12,350 nucleotides of DNA. It comes from CBDUEV01 sp965366365. Lineage in GTDB: Bacteria; Actinomycetota; Acidimicrobiia; Spongiisociales; JAENVV01. Positions 6,071 through 12,350 of the stretch are shown here, piece after piece. A model generated the notes under the pieces. That model was not told the origin of the DNA, made no database searches, and saw nothing but the letters and a program-made list of their open reading frames with translations. The position numbers and the translations under genes are program-made. The DNA is taken from the NCBI GenBank assembly GCA_965366365.1, contig CBDUEV010000077.1, forward strand, positions 1 through 12,350. The letters are read 5' to 3'. Position 1 is the stretch's first letter. Every line of letters starts with the position of its first letter.

Positions 6071-7360
6071 ATGGGTAAGCATTCCGAACTTCTGAGTCGA
6101 CATCGGGCCGTGCTCCCCACGTGGATGGCCCTCTATTACCAGGAGCCGATCGCCATCGTCGACGGTGAGGGTCGGCGGGTGGTGGACGCCGAAGGCACCG
6201 AGTACCTCGACTTCTTCGGGGGCATTCTCACCACCATGTCCGGCTACAAGATCCCGGAAGTGGTCGCGGCCATTCAGGAGCAGGCCAACAAGATGCTCCA
6301 CACCTCCACGCTCTACCTGATCGAGTCTCAGATCGAGTTGGCCGAGAAGATCGCCCAACTGTCCGGAATCCCCGACGCCAAGGTGTTCTTCACCAACTCG
6401 GGGACCGAAGCCAACGACGCCGCTCTCATGCTGGCCACCCAGTACCGACGGTCCAATCAGGTCCTGGCCATGCGGAACAGCTATCACGGCAAGTCACATT
6501 CGGCGGTGGCGGTGACGGGCAACGCCAGTTGGTCGGCCACCACCCTCACACCGTTCCACACCACCTACGTGCACTCCGGGTACAAGTACCGCAGTCCTTT
6601 CGGACACCTTCCCGATGACGAGTTCATCGCGGCATGCCGAGCCGACCTCGAGGACCTTCTGAGGATCGCCACCGCCGGCGACGTGGCGTGTCTGATCGCC
6701 GAGCCGATCCAAGGTGTGGGTGGCTTCGCCACACCACCGGACGGGTTCTTCGGCGAGCTCAAAGAAGTGCTCGACGCCCACGGCATTCTCTTCATCTCCG
6801 ACGAGGTACAAACGGGCTGGGGACGGACGGGAGAGCATTTCTGGGGCTACCAGGCCCACGGCATCACCCCCGATATCCTCACTTTCGCCAAGGGCCTGGG
6901 TAACGGCCTGTCGATGGCCGGTGTGGTGGCAAAGGCAGAGATCATGGATTGCCTGGCGGCCAACTCCATCTCCACCTTTGGGGGGAACCCGCTGGCGACG
7001 GCCGGCGCCCTCGCCAACCTCAACTACGTGCTCGAGCACGATCTGCAGACCAACGCCTACAAGGTCGGCCAGTTCCTCAAGGACGGCCTGCACCGACTGG
7101 CCGACGAGGTTCCCAACATCGGTGAGGTGCGCGGCAAGGGTCTCATGCTCGGAGTGGAGTTCGTCAGGCCCGGCACCAGAGATCCGGACGCCGCCACCAC
7201 CGGTCGCGTGATGGAAGAGGCCAAGGCCGCCGGCCTCTTGATTGGAAAGGGAGGCTTGGAAGGCAACGTTCTCCGCCTCGCCCCCCCGCTCAGCCTCACC
7301 GACGAAGAAGCCGCCGAGGGACTCGAGTTGCTCGAACAGGCGGTCCACCGTTCGGTGTGA
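6071..7360 (+). CDS. Class III (AGXT2-like) aminotransferase, probably beta-alanine/3-aminoisobutyrate-pyruvate
   Basis: A PLP-dependent class III aminotransferase of 429 residues. Landmarks are the substrate-side N-terminus LYYQEPIAIVDGEG (21-34), the phosphate-binding NSGTEAND (109-116), SYHGK (137-141), EPIQGVGGF (211-219), the cofactor aspartate D244 in ISDEVQTGWGRTG, and the PLP lysine K274 in LTFAKGLGNG. The N-terminal region resembles AGXT2-type enzymes, which accept beta-alanine and D-3-aminoisobutyrate with pyruvate or glyoxylate. That fits the product of the beta-ureidopropionase next door and would give malonate (or methylmalonate) semialdehyde. Other omega-amino donors such as 4-aminobutyrate cannot be excluded from sequence. 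ATG 6071 follows AGAGGA at 6061-6066 with 4-nt spacing, 28 nt after the SnoaL-like gene. No semialdehyde dehydrogenase follows in the cluster. Confidence 0.9.
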   Translation: MGKHSELLSRHRAVLPTWMALYYQEPIAIVDGEGRRVVDAEGTEYLDFFGGILTTMSGYKIPEVVAAIQEQANKMLHTSTLYLIESQIELAEKIAQLSGIPDAKVFFTNSGTEANDAALMLATQYRRSNQVLAMRNSYHGKSHSAVAVTGNASWSATTLTPFHTTYVHSGYKYRSPFGHLPDDEFIAACRADLEDLLRIATAGDVACLIAEPIQGVGGFATPPDGFFGELKEVLDAHGILFISDEVQTGWGRTGEHFWGYQAHGITPDILTFAKGLGNGLSMAGVVAKAEIMDCLAANSISTFGGNPLATAGALANLNYVLEHDLQTNAYKVGQFLKDGLHRLADEVPNIGEVRGKGLMLGVEFVRPGTRDPDAATTGRVMEEAKAAGLLIGKGGLEGNVLRLAPPLSLTDEEAAEGLELLEQAVHRSV

Positions 7361-7412
7361 CAATCGGCCAGGACGGGCAGACACGAGGCGCGACGACATG
7401 AGAAGCGACGAA

Positions 7413-7420
7413 AGAGGGAG
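7413..7420 (+). promoter_or_regulatory. Ribosome-binding site that decides the dihydropyrimidinase start
   Basis: AGAGGGAG directly abuts an ATG at 7421, which leaves no spacing for that codon. The next in-frame ATG at 7430 is 9 nt away, a normal distance. This supports 7430 over 7421. Confidence 0.6.
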
Positions 7421-7429
7421 ATGACCACG

Positions 7430-8857
7430 ATGGCGAGAATCCTCATCACAGGCGGAACGGTGGTCACAGCCACCGAGACGATGGAAGCGGATGTCCTGGT
7501 GGAGGGCGAACGAGTCGTCGCCTTGTTTGGGCGTGACGGTGACAGCGTCCTTCCGGTGACCGCAGATCAGGTGATCGACGCCACGGGCAAATACGTCATG
7601 CCAGGCGGGGTCGACGTCCACACCCACATGCAGTTGCCGTTCGGCGGCACGTACGCCTCCGACGACTTCGAGAGCGGAAGCCGAGCGGCGGCCTGGGGCG
7701 GCACCACCACCATTGTGGATTTCGCGGTTCAGACCATCGGCGAGCCGATGATGGCCGGCTACGAGTCGTGGATGGCACTGGCGGAGGGCAACTGTGCCAT
7801 CGACTACGGGTTCCACATGATCGTGTCCGACGTCAACGAGCAGACGCTCAAGGAGATGGACATTCTCATGGGCGAGGGGGTGACCAGCTTCAAGTTGTTC
7901 ATGGCCTACCCCGGCGTGCTCTACTCCGACGATGGTCAGATCTTCCGGGCCATGCAGAAGGCCGCAGAGAACGGCAGCACGATCATGATGCACGCCGAGA
8001 ACGGCATCGTCATCGATGTGTTGCGCGAGCAGGCGCTGGCCCGAGGTGAGACCGATCCGATCTACCACTCGATCACCCGTCCTCCCGTCACCGAGGCCGA
8101 GGCCACGCACCGGGCCATCGCCTATGCCGAATTGGCAGGGTGTCCCCTCTACGTGGTGCACATGTCCGCCAAGGAGGCACTCGACGAGATCGCCGTGGCC
8201 CGCGATCGAGGCTCCAACATCTTCGCCGAGACCTGCCCTCAGTATCTGTACCTGGGGTGGAAGAACCTTCGCGAACCCGGCTTCGAAGGCGCCAAATACG
8301 TGTGTTCGACGCCGGTCCGCAGCGAGGAACAAGGCCATCAGGAGGCACTCTGGCGTGGCTTGGCCACCAATGACCTCCAGGTGGTGTCCACCGACCACTG
8401 CCCGTTTTGCATGAACGATCACCCCACGCTGGGTACCCAGAAGCAACTGGGAGTGGGAGATTTCACGAAGATCCCCAACGGGCTCCCGGGCGTCGAGGAA
8501 CGCATGGCTCTCCTCTATCACGGTGCGGTGGGAGAAGGCAGATTGTCGCTCAACCGGTTCGTCGAAGTGTGCGCCACGACCCCCGCCAAGATGTTCGGGA
8601 TGTACCCCAAGAAGGGCACCATCGCGGTGGGCTCCGACGCCGACATCGTGATCTTCGACCCGGCCGCCCGAACCACCATGTCCGTCGACATCAATCACAT
8701 GGACGTGGACTACTCCGCCTACGAGGGGAAAGAGATCGAAGGGGCGATCGACCTGGTCATGGCGCGCGGCACGGTGATCATCTCCGACAACACCTACCAC
8801 GGCGCCAAGGGCGACGGTCAGTACCTGAAGCGGACCACCAACCAGTATCTGATCTGA
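7430..8857 (+). CDS. hydA: Dihydropyrimidinase (D-hydantoinase family)
   Basis: A 475-residue amidohydrolase that opens 5,6-dihydrouracil/dihydrothymine to N-carbamoyl-beta-amino acids, the second step of the reductive pathway; family members also hydrolyse hydantoins. The binuclear metal site is complete: H64 and H66 in DVHTHMQLP, the lysine that becomes carboxylated K155 in VTSFKLFMAY, H188 in MMHAEN, H244 in VVHMSAKEA and D322 in STDHCPF. Substrate-contact residues of this family are also present: Y160, S293 in CSTPVR, and N350 in IPNGLPGVEERM. The N-terminus (ILITGGTVVTA) is the small beta-sandwich common to the family, and the length is normal. ATG 7430 is preferred over 7421 because of ribosome-binding spacing. 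It lies 69 nt after the aminotransferase and 25 nt before the oxidoreductase. Allantoinase and dihydroorotase are less likely given the YPGV and PNGLPGVE motifs. Confidence 0.93.
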   Translation: MARILITGGTVVTATETMEADVLVEGERVVALFGRDGDSVLPVTADQVIDATGKYVMPGGVDVHTHMQLPFGGTYASDDFESGSRAAAWGGTTTIVDFAVQTIGEPMMAGYESWMALAEGNCAIDYGFHMIVSDVNEQTLKEMDILMGEGVTSFKLFMAYPGVLYSDDGQIFRAMQKAAENGSTIMMHAENGIVIDVLREQALARGETDPIYHSITRPPVTEAEATHRAIAYAELAGCPLYVVHMSAKEALDEIAVARDRGSNIFAETCPQYLYLGWKNLREPGFEGAKYVCSTPVRSEEQGHQEALWRGLATNDLQVVSTDHCPFCMNDHPTLGTQKQLGVGDFTKIPNGLPGVEERMALLYHGAVGEGRLSLNRFVEVCATTPAKMFGMYPKKGTIAVGSDADIVIFDPAARTTMSVDINHMDVDYSAYEGKEIEGAIDLVMARGTVIISDNTYHGAKGDGQYLKRTTNQYLI

Positions 8858-8868
8858 CCACGGCCGAC

Positions 8869-8876
8869 GAGGAGGA
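8869..8876 (+). promoter_or_regulatory. Ribosome-binding site that decides the LLM oxidoreductase start
   Basis: GAGGAGGA touches the ATG at 8877, but the AGGAGG core (8870-8875) is 7 nt from the in-frame ATG at 8883. The second ATG is therefore the likely start. Confidence 0.65.
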
Positions 8877-8882
8877 ATGAAG

Positions 8883-9887
8883 ATGGACTTCGGAGTCGTA
8901 TTACAGACAGACCCTCCCGTCAGCCGGGTGCTCGAGTTGACCAAGCTCGCCGAAGCAAATGGTTTTGGCTATGCCTGGACCTTCGATTCGCATGTGCTCT
9001 GGCAGGAACCGTTCGTCATCTACTCGCTCATGCTGGCCGAGACGGAGAACATGATCGTTGGGCCGATGGTCACCAACCCCGGTACGCGGGACTGGACGGT
9101 GCTCGCCTCGATGTTCGCCACCCTCAACGATGCGTTCGGACCTCGCACCATCTGTGGGATGGGACGGGGCGACTCGGCGTTGCGCTACATCGGCAAGAAA
9201 CCTCGAACACTGGCCACCATGGTCGAATCCATGAAGCTCATCAAGTCGATGGTGGGCGGCGAAGAGGTCGAGTATGAGGGCAAGACGCTCCGGTTTCCAT
9301 GGGTGGATCAAGGGTGGGACCTCCCCATGTGGGCGGCCGGGTACGGCCCCAAAGCCCTCGACACCGTGGGTCGGCACGCGGATGGATTTATTCTTCAGCT
9401 GGCCGATCCCCAGATCCTGGCGTGGACGGTGGAGGCGGTCCGGACCGCCGCCGACGATGCCGGCCGCAATCCAGACGACATCGCCATCTGTGTGGTGGCG
9501 CCTGCCTACGTGGGCGACGACCTGGAGCATCAGCGAGACGAAACACGCTGGTTCGGGGGAATGGTGGGCAACCATGTGGCCGACATGGTCGGCCGATATG
9601 GCCACGACTCCGATCATGTGCCCAAGGCTCTCACGGACTACATCGCGGCGCGCGAGGGATACGACTACGACCACCACGGGAAATCGGCCAACAAGTCCAC
9701 GGACTTCGTGCCAGATGAGATCATCGACCGCTTCTGCGTGCTCGGCCCGGCCGAACACCACATCGCCCGGCTCGAAGAACTACGCGACCTCGGGGTCGAC
9801 CAGTTCGGCATCTACCTGATGCACGACGCTCAGGAAGCGACGCTGGCCGCCTACGGCGACACCATCATCCCCGCTCTGAACGGCTGA
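8883..9887 (+). CDS. LLM-class (luciferase-like, probably F420-dependent) oxidoreductase
   Basis: A 334-residue TIM-barrel oxidoreductase of the bacterial-luciferase-like family (PF00296). Features are MDFGVVLQTD as the first strand, a helix with LAEANGFGYAWTFDSH, CGMGRGDSALRYIG at 91-104, and the C-terminal cofactor-binding segment AAGYGPKALDTVGRHADGF near 151-169. The last two are typical of F420-using actinobacterial members, although FMN-using relatives share the fold. I believe it belongs to the group near TIGR03842, which I cannot verify here. It ends the pyrimidine cluster, 25 nt after dihydropyrimidinase, with an ideal ribosome-binding site for ATG 8883. No PreT/PreA dihydropyrimidine dehydrogenase is present, so it is the best candidate for the missing reduction of uracil/thymine. 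A monooxygenase role like RutA is less consistent with a dihydropyrimidinase partner. Its stop is 3 nt from the stop of the opposing cupin gene. Confidence 0.9.
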   Translation: MDFGVVLQTDPPVSRVLELTKLAEANGFGYAWTFDSHVLWQEPFVIYSLMLAETENMIVGPMVTNPGTRDWTVLASMFATLNDAFGPRTICGMGRGDSALRYIGKKPRTLATMVESMKLIKSMVGGEEVEYEGKTLRFPWVDQGWDLPMWAAGYGPKALDTVGRHADGFILQLADPQILAWTVEAVRTAADDAGRNPDDIAICVVAPAYVGDDLEHQRDETRWFGGMVGNHVADMVGRYGHDSDHVPKALTDYIAAREGYDYDHHGKSANKSTDFVPDEIIDRFCVLGPAEHHIARLEELRDLGVDQFGIYLMHDAQEATLAAYGDTIIPALNG

Positions 9888-9890
9888 CCT

Positions 9891-10280
9891 CTAGCGGCGC
9901 TCGTACTCGGCGTCGGTGACCTTGTCCGGCTCCCACACGGTTGCGCCGCCAGTGGTGAGGGAGAGGTGGACCATGGGCGAGTGGGGTCCGGCGCCGTGCC
10001 AGTGCAGCTCACCGGGGGGTGCATAGACGACGTCCCCTGCGCTGACCTCGACGGTGGCCCCGCCGTCGGTCTGCACCAATCCGGCGCCGCTGGTGATGTA
10101 GAGAACCTGGCCTTCGGGGTGCCAGTGCCAGTCCGTCCGGGCGCCCGGCTCGAAAGAGACGGCCAGAGCGTTCAGCGCTCCCTCGGAAGGGTGGCTGAGG
10201 GGGCCGAAATGGACAACTCCCGTGAAGTTCTCGGCGGGTGCCTTTGTCCATGTGATCTGCTCGGCGGGGGTGTGCTCCAT
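9891..10280 (-). CDS. Cupin, manganese hydroxynitrile-lyase/carboxymuconolactone-decarboxylase-like type
   Basis: A 129-residue single-domain cupin. Motif 1 is EPGARTDWHWHPEGQ, with metal ligands H52, H54 and Q58 (Gln replaces the usual Glu). Motif 2 is GDVVYAPPGELHWHGA, with H93. This three-His/one-Gln set and the flanking FTGVVHFGPL and C-terminal VTDAEYERR resemble the small bacterial cupins in which manganese-dependent (R)-hydroxynitrile lyase activity was found. Most family members have no known natural substrate. ATG 10280 follows AAGGAG (minus strand, 10287-10292) with good spacing. It is the third of three minus-strand genes, 33 nt after the DUF385-like gene. No link to pyrimidine breakdown is shown by sequence. 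Confidence 0.87.
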   Translation of the reverse strand: MEHTPAEQITWTKAPAENFTGVVHFGPLSHPSEGALNALAVSFEPGARTDWHWHPEGQVLYITSGAGLVQTDGGATVEVSAGDVVYAPPGELHWHGAGPHSPMVHLSLTTGGATVWEPDKVTDAEYERR

Positions 10281-10313
10281 GGCTGGCTCCTTCTGTTCGA
10301 GTCGATCTCGATC

Positions 10314-10736
10314 CTACGGTTTGGGCTCGAGAAGGATGATCGGAATGCGTCGGTCCGTCCGCGACTGGTAGGTGGCATAGCCGTCGTAGGCGGCCAGAAC
10401 TCGTGGCCACCACCTGTCCCGTTCGGCAGCCGACGCCTCCCTCGCCTTCACGGCGATGGTCCGATCCAGCACCTGTATATCGGTGTCCGGAGCTGCCATC
10501 AGGTTCAGGTACCAATCAGGCGGATAGTCCCGACCACCCCAGGAGGCAATCACCACGAAGGCGTCGCCGTCCCGAAGGTAGAGCAGCGGCACGGTGTGTC
10601 GGCGACCCGATTTCCGACCTACGGTGGTGAGGAGCAGCATGTCGTTGTTGACGAGCCTTCGACCGATCCTGCCGCCTGTGGCCCGATAGAGAGTGGCGTG
10701 GACGGCCGAGAGGTATTTGGCGGTCAGGTCATGCAC
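10314..10736 (-). CDS. Ddn-like (DUF385) F420H2-dependent nitroreductase/quinone reductase family protein
   Basis: A 140-residue split-barrel protein of the actinobacterial Ddn/DUF385 family, whose studied members use F420H2 to reduce quinones or nitro compounds. The hallmarks are RATGGRIGRR (18-27), LLLTTVGRKSGRRHTVPLLYL (34-54), WGGRDYPPDWYLNLMAAP (66-83) with a strand-like VLDRTIAVKAREA after it, and the family ending RRIPIILLEPKP. I chose GTG at 10736 because the family N-terminal helix (LTAKYLSAVHATLYRATGG) begins there. The frame stays open to 10910, but that extension is Arg/Pro-rich, unlike the family, and runs into the decarboxylase gene. No clear ribosome-binding site is seen before the GTG, so the start is less certain. 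Together with the LLM enzyme it is indirect evidence that this organism makes F420. Confidence 0.82.
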   Translation of the reverse strand: MHDLTAKYLSAVHATLYRATGGRIGRRLVNNDMLLLTTVGRKSGRRHTVPLLYLRDGDAFVVIASWGGRDYPPDWYLNLMAAPDTDIQVLDRTIAVKAREASAAERDRWWPRVLAAYDGYATYQSRTDRRIPIILLEPKP

Positions 10737-10776
10737 CTGATGAGCCTGCCCTGGGGACGAGCGAGGGTCAAATCGA

Positions 10777-10798
10777 ACTCCCGGACCCCCAAGGGAGT
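10777..10798 (-). other. Short hairpin in the gap between decarboxylase and DUF385 genes
   Basis: ACTCCC (10777-10782) and GGGAGT (10793-10798) form a 6-bp stem with a 10-nt loop in the 154-nt gap (10737-10890). There is no T-tract on either strand. It may weakly separate the decarboxylase transcript from the two genes after it, or be fortuitous. Nothing else is evident in this gap. Confidence 0.25.
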
Positions 10799-10890
10799 GC
10801 CTGCTGGCTCCCCTTCCAAGGTTCGGTCTTGGCGGTCGGTGTCGAACCCGGCGCAGTCGTGGCCGACTCTGGAGAAGGCGCTCGGCAGGA

Positions 10891-12303
10891 TCAGACGGAT
10901 GGTTCAGCAAGACGATCGATCAGGCCCCACAGATGATCGATGTGCTCCTCCCGCGTGTTGGTCTGGCCGATCGACACCCGGATGAACGACTCCTCATGGA
11001 GCTTCGAGGGGGTGACGTACACCAGCGGGTCGGCATTGAGGTCGGCGACGAGCTTGTCGGTGGGCAGGTTTCCTCCAGCATGTCGGAACGACACGAGTGC
11101 GAATTGGGTGGGTGCCACGATTTCGAGGCGCGGATCGGCCTCGATGCGTGCGGTGAGGGTTGCGGCCAGGCGGATGTGTTCGCGGATGAACGAGCGGAGG
11201 TGTTCTGCGCCGAAGCTCCGCAACACCCACCACAGTTTCAGGGCGCGGAAACGGCGGCCGAGCGGGACATGCCAATCGCGGTAGTCGATCACCTCTCCCG
11301 ACTCGGAGGCCTTGTCTCTCAGGTAGGGCGGCAGAATGCTGAGGGTTTCGATGAGGGGTCGCCGGTCGGCGACGTAGAACACAGAGCAGTCGAAGTTCAC
11401 CATCAGCCATTTGTGAGGATTGAACACGTAGGAGTCGGTGAGTTCGAGGCCGTCCTGATGGTGGCGAAACTCGGGACAGATCATTGCCGAACCGGCATAG
11501 GCGGCGTCGACGTGATGCCAGATGTCGTGGCGGAGGGCGACCTCGCCGATCGAACGGATGGGGTCGACCGCGGTGGTGCCGGTCGTTCCGATCGTGGAAC
11601 AGACGAAGGCAGGCGCCAGCCCGTTCGATCGGTCTGCGTCGATGGCTGTCTCGAGGGCATCGGCTCGCATCGCCAGGTGGCGGTCGACCGGGATCTTCCT
11701 GAAATGCCGGAAACCTGCCACTCGCGCCCCCTTCTCGATCGAGGAATGAGCTTCTTCGGAGGTGTAGGCGACCAATTGTTCGAGTGAATGGTCTTCGCCT
11801 GCCAGGTGGCGGGCCACCACAAGCGCGATGTGACTGGCGTCGGAGGCGCTGCCCTGGATGACTCCGCCGCCTCCGCCGGTCGTCTTCCAGCCCTGGGGAA
11901 GTCCGAGCAGGTCGACCAGCCAGTCCATCATGTGGGCCTCGATCTCGGTGGCGGCGGGAGACGTGGACCACAGCATTCCCTGCTGGCCCAGGCCGGCCGA
12001 AACCAACTCGCCGAGAATGGCGGGAAAGGATGCGTTGCCGGGAAAGTAGGCAAACCAGTTGGGCGACTGCCAGTTGGTCAGCCCCGGTTTCACCACGGTG
12101 TCGAGATCTGCGATGAGGCGCTCGAACGGCTCGGGATCCTCCGGGGCTCGATCCGGCAGGAGGGAGCGGATGTCGCCCGGATTCACGTCGGGCTGGACCG
12201 GGAGTTCGTCGACGGCTTCCCAATAGTCGGCTACCCAATCCACCAGATGTCGGCCCCACCGACGGAACTCGTCGGGCGTCAACCCAGGGGTATCCGGTGT
12301 CAT
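10891..12303 (-). CDS. PLP-dependent group II (aromatic-L-amino-acid-type) decarboxylase
   Basis: A 470-residue decarboxylase of the DDC/TDC/AADC family. The N-terminal segment (EFRRWGRHLVDWVADYW at 12-28) is the family dimer-forming helix. PLP site residues are all present: H186 in TSEEAHSS (stacks on the ring), the STIGTTGTTAVDP loop (236-248), D266 in HHVDAAYAG, and the Schiff-base lysine K298 in NPHKWL. Y327 in LPPYLRDK occupies the place of the mobile-loop tyrosine needed for plain decarboxylation, so an aldehyde-synthase variant is unlikely. DYRDWHVPLGRRFRALKLWW is the usual family segment. Substrate (tyrosine, tryptophan, DOPA, histidine or even aspartate) cannot be read from sequence. 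ATG 12303 follows GAGGAAGAG on the minus strand with short spacing. It is probably the first gene of the minus-strand trio. Confidence 0.92.
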   Translation of the reverse strand: MTPDTPGLTPDEFRRWGRHLVDWVADYWEAVDELPVQPDVNPGDIRSLLPDRAPEDPEPFERLIADLDTVVKPGLTNWQSPNWFAYFPGNASFPAILGELVSAGLGQQGMLWSTSPAATEIEAHMMDWLVDLLGLPQGWKTTGGGGGVIQGSASDASHIALVVARHLAGEDHSLEQLVAYTSEEAHSSIEKGARVAGFRHFRKIPVDRHLAMRADALETAIDADRSNGLAPAFVCSTIGTTGTTAVDPIRSIGEVALRHDIWHHVDAAYAGSAMICPEFRHHQDGLELTDSYVFNPHKWLMVNFDCSVFYVADRRPLIETLSILPPYLRDKASESGEVIDYRDWHVPLGRRFRALKLWWVLRSFGAEHLRSFIREHIRLAATLTARIEADPRLEIVAPTQFALVSFRHAGGNLPTDKLVADLNADPLVYVTPSKLHEESFIRVSIGQTNTREEHIDHLWGLIDRLAEPSV

Positions 12304-12350
12304 GAACTCTTCCTCGCCGCGAAGAGATAAACCTAGTTGGCGTGCCGGCC
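12304..12350 (-). promoter_or_regulatory. Upstream region of the decarboxylase with ribosome-binding site
   Basis: Read on the minus strand, GAGGAAGAG lies just before the ATG at 12303. TAGGTT about 30 nt upstream (within the minus-strand stretch AACTAGGTTTATC) could be a -10 box. No -35 element can be judged because the window ends here. Confidence 0.3.

Noticed and set aside
6494..8944. An 816-codon open frame on the minus strand across the aminotransferase and dihydropyrimidinase genes
   Set aside because: It lies antisense to two genes with complete catalytic motifs, and its translation is rich in His/Gly/Val/Asp without a domain pattern. This is the usual antisense shadow of GC-rich codon bias.
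8883..9887. Identification of the LLM protein as RutA (pyrimidine monooxygenase)
   Set aside because: No other rut genes (rutB-rutG) are present. The partner enzymes belong to the reductive pathway, and the C-terminal motif looks F420-type.
10764..10785. tRNA T-arm-like stretch (GGGTCAAATC with nearby CTCCC)
   Set aside because: No TTCGA-type loop in the right place, no acceptor or anticodon stems on either strand, and no CCA-proximal pairing.
10737..10910. N-terminal extension of the DUF385-like gene
   Set aside because: The extra residues are Arg/Pro-rich with no family similarity and overlap the decarboxylase 3' end. The family N-terminus starts at GTG 10736.

Overview
The window is 12.35 kb of GC-rich, densely packed bacterial chromosome. 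The high-GC codon use, GTG starts, a predicted F420-type luciferase-like oxidoreductase, a Ddn/DUF385 protein and weak or absent Shine-Dalgarno sites at some genes all point to an actinobacterium. An environmental Acidimicrobiia-like lineage is my guess, but the sequence does not prove it. No mobile elements, CRISPR arrays, rRNA or tRNA genes were seen.

Layout. 1-423: a small three-segment membrane protein (+) and a short convergent gap. 424-912: a ClbS/DfsB (DinB-like) protein (-). 913-1039: a divergent control region with a possible promoter, a small inverted repeat and a possible 10-codon leader ORF. 1040-9887: one long co-directional cluster (+) of nine genes. They are ABC permease, ABC ATPase, ABC permease, NMT1/THI5-like solute-binding lipoprotein, beta-ureidopropionase, SnoaL/NTF2-like protein, class III aminotransferase, dihydropyrimidinase and an LLM-class (luciferase-like, probably F420-dependent) oxidoreductase. 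9891-12303: three genes on the minus strand (PLP-dependent group II decarboxylase, Ddn-like DUF385 protein, cupin of the manganese hydroxynitrile-lyase type). They meet the big operon tail to tail with only 3 nt between stop codons.

How the genes work together. The nine-gene cluster reads as uptake and reductive breakdown of pyrimidine bases. An ABC importer brings in a pyrimidine-like solute. Dihydropyrimidinase opens the dihydropyrimidine ring to N-carbamoyl-beta-alanine. Beta-ureidopropionase releases ammonia, CO2 and beta-alanine (or 3-aminoisobutyrate). The aminotransferase makes the semialdehyde. The classical first enzyme, the iron-sulfur/flavin dihydropyrimidine dehydrogenase (PreT/PreA), is absent, and the only redox enzyme in the cluster is the LLM oxidoreductase. 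The most interesting hypothesis here is that this enzyme reduces uracil/thymine with F420H2 (or acts on a related ring compound), giving a non-canonical first step. The SnoaL-like protein in the middle of the pathway genes is an unassigned component. The semialdehyde dehydrogenase needed afterwards is also not in the window.
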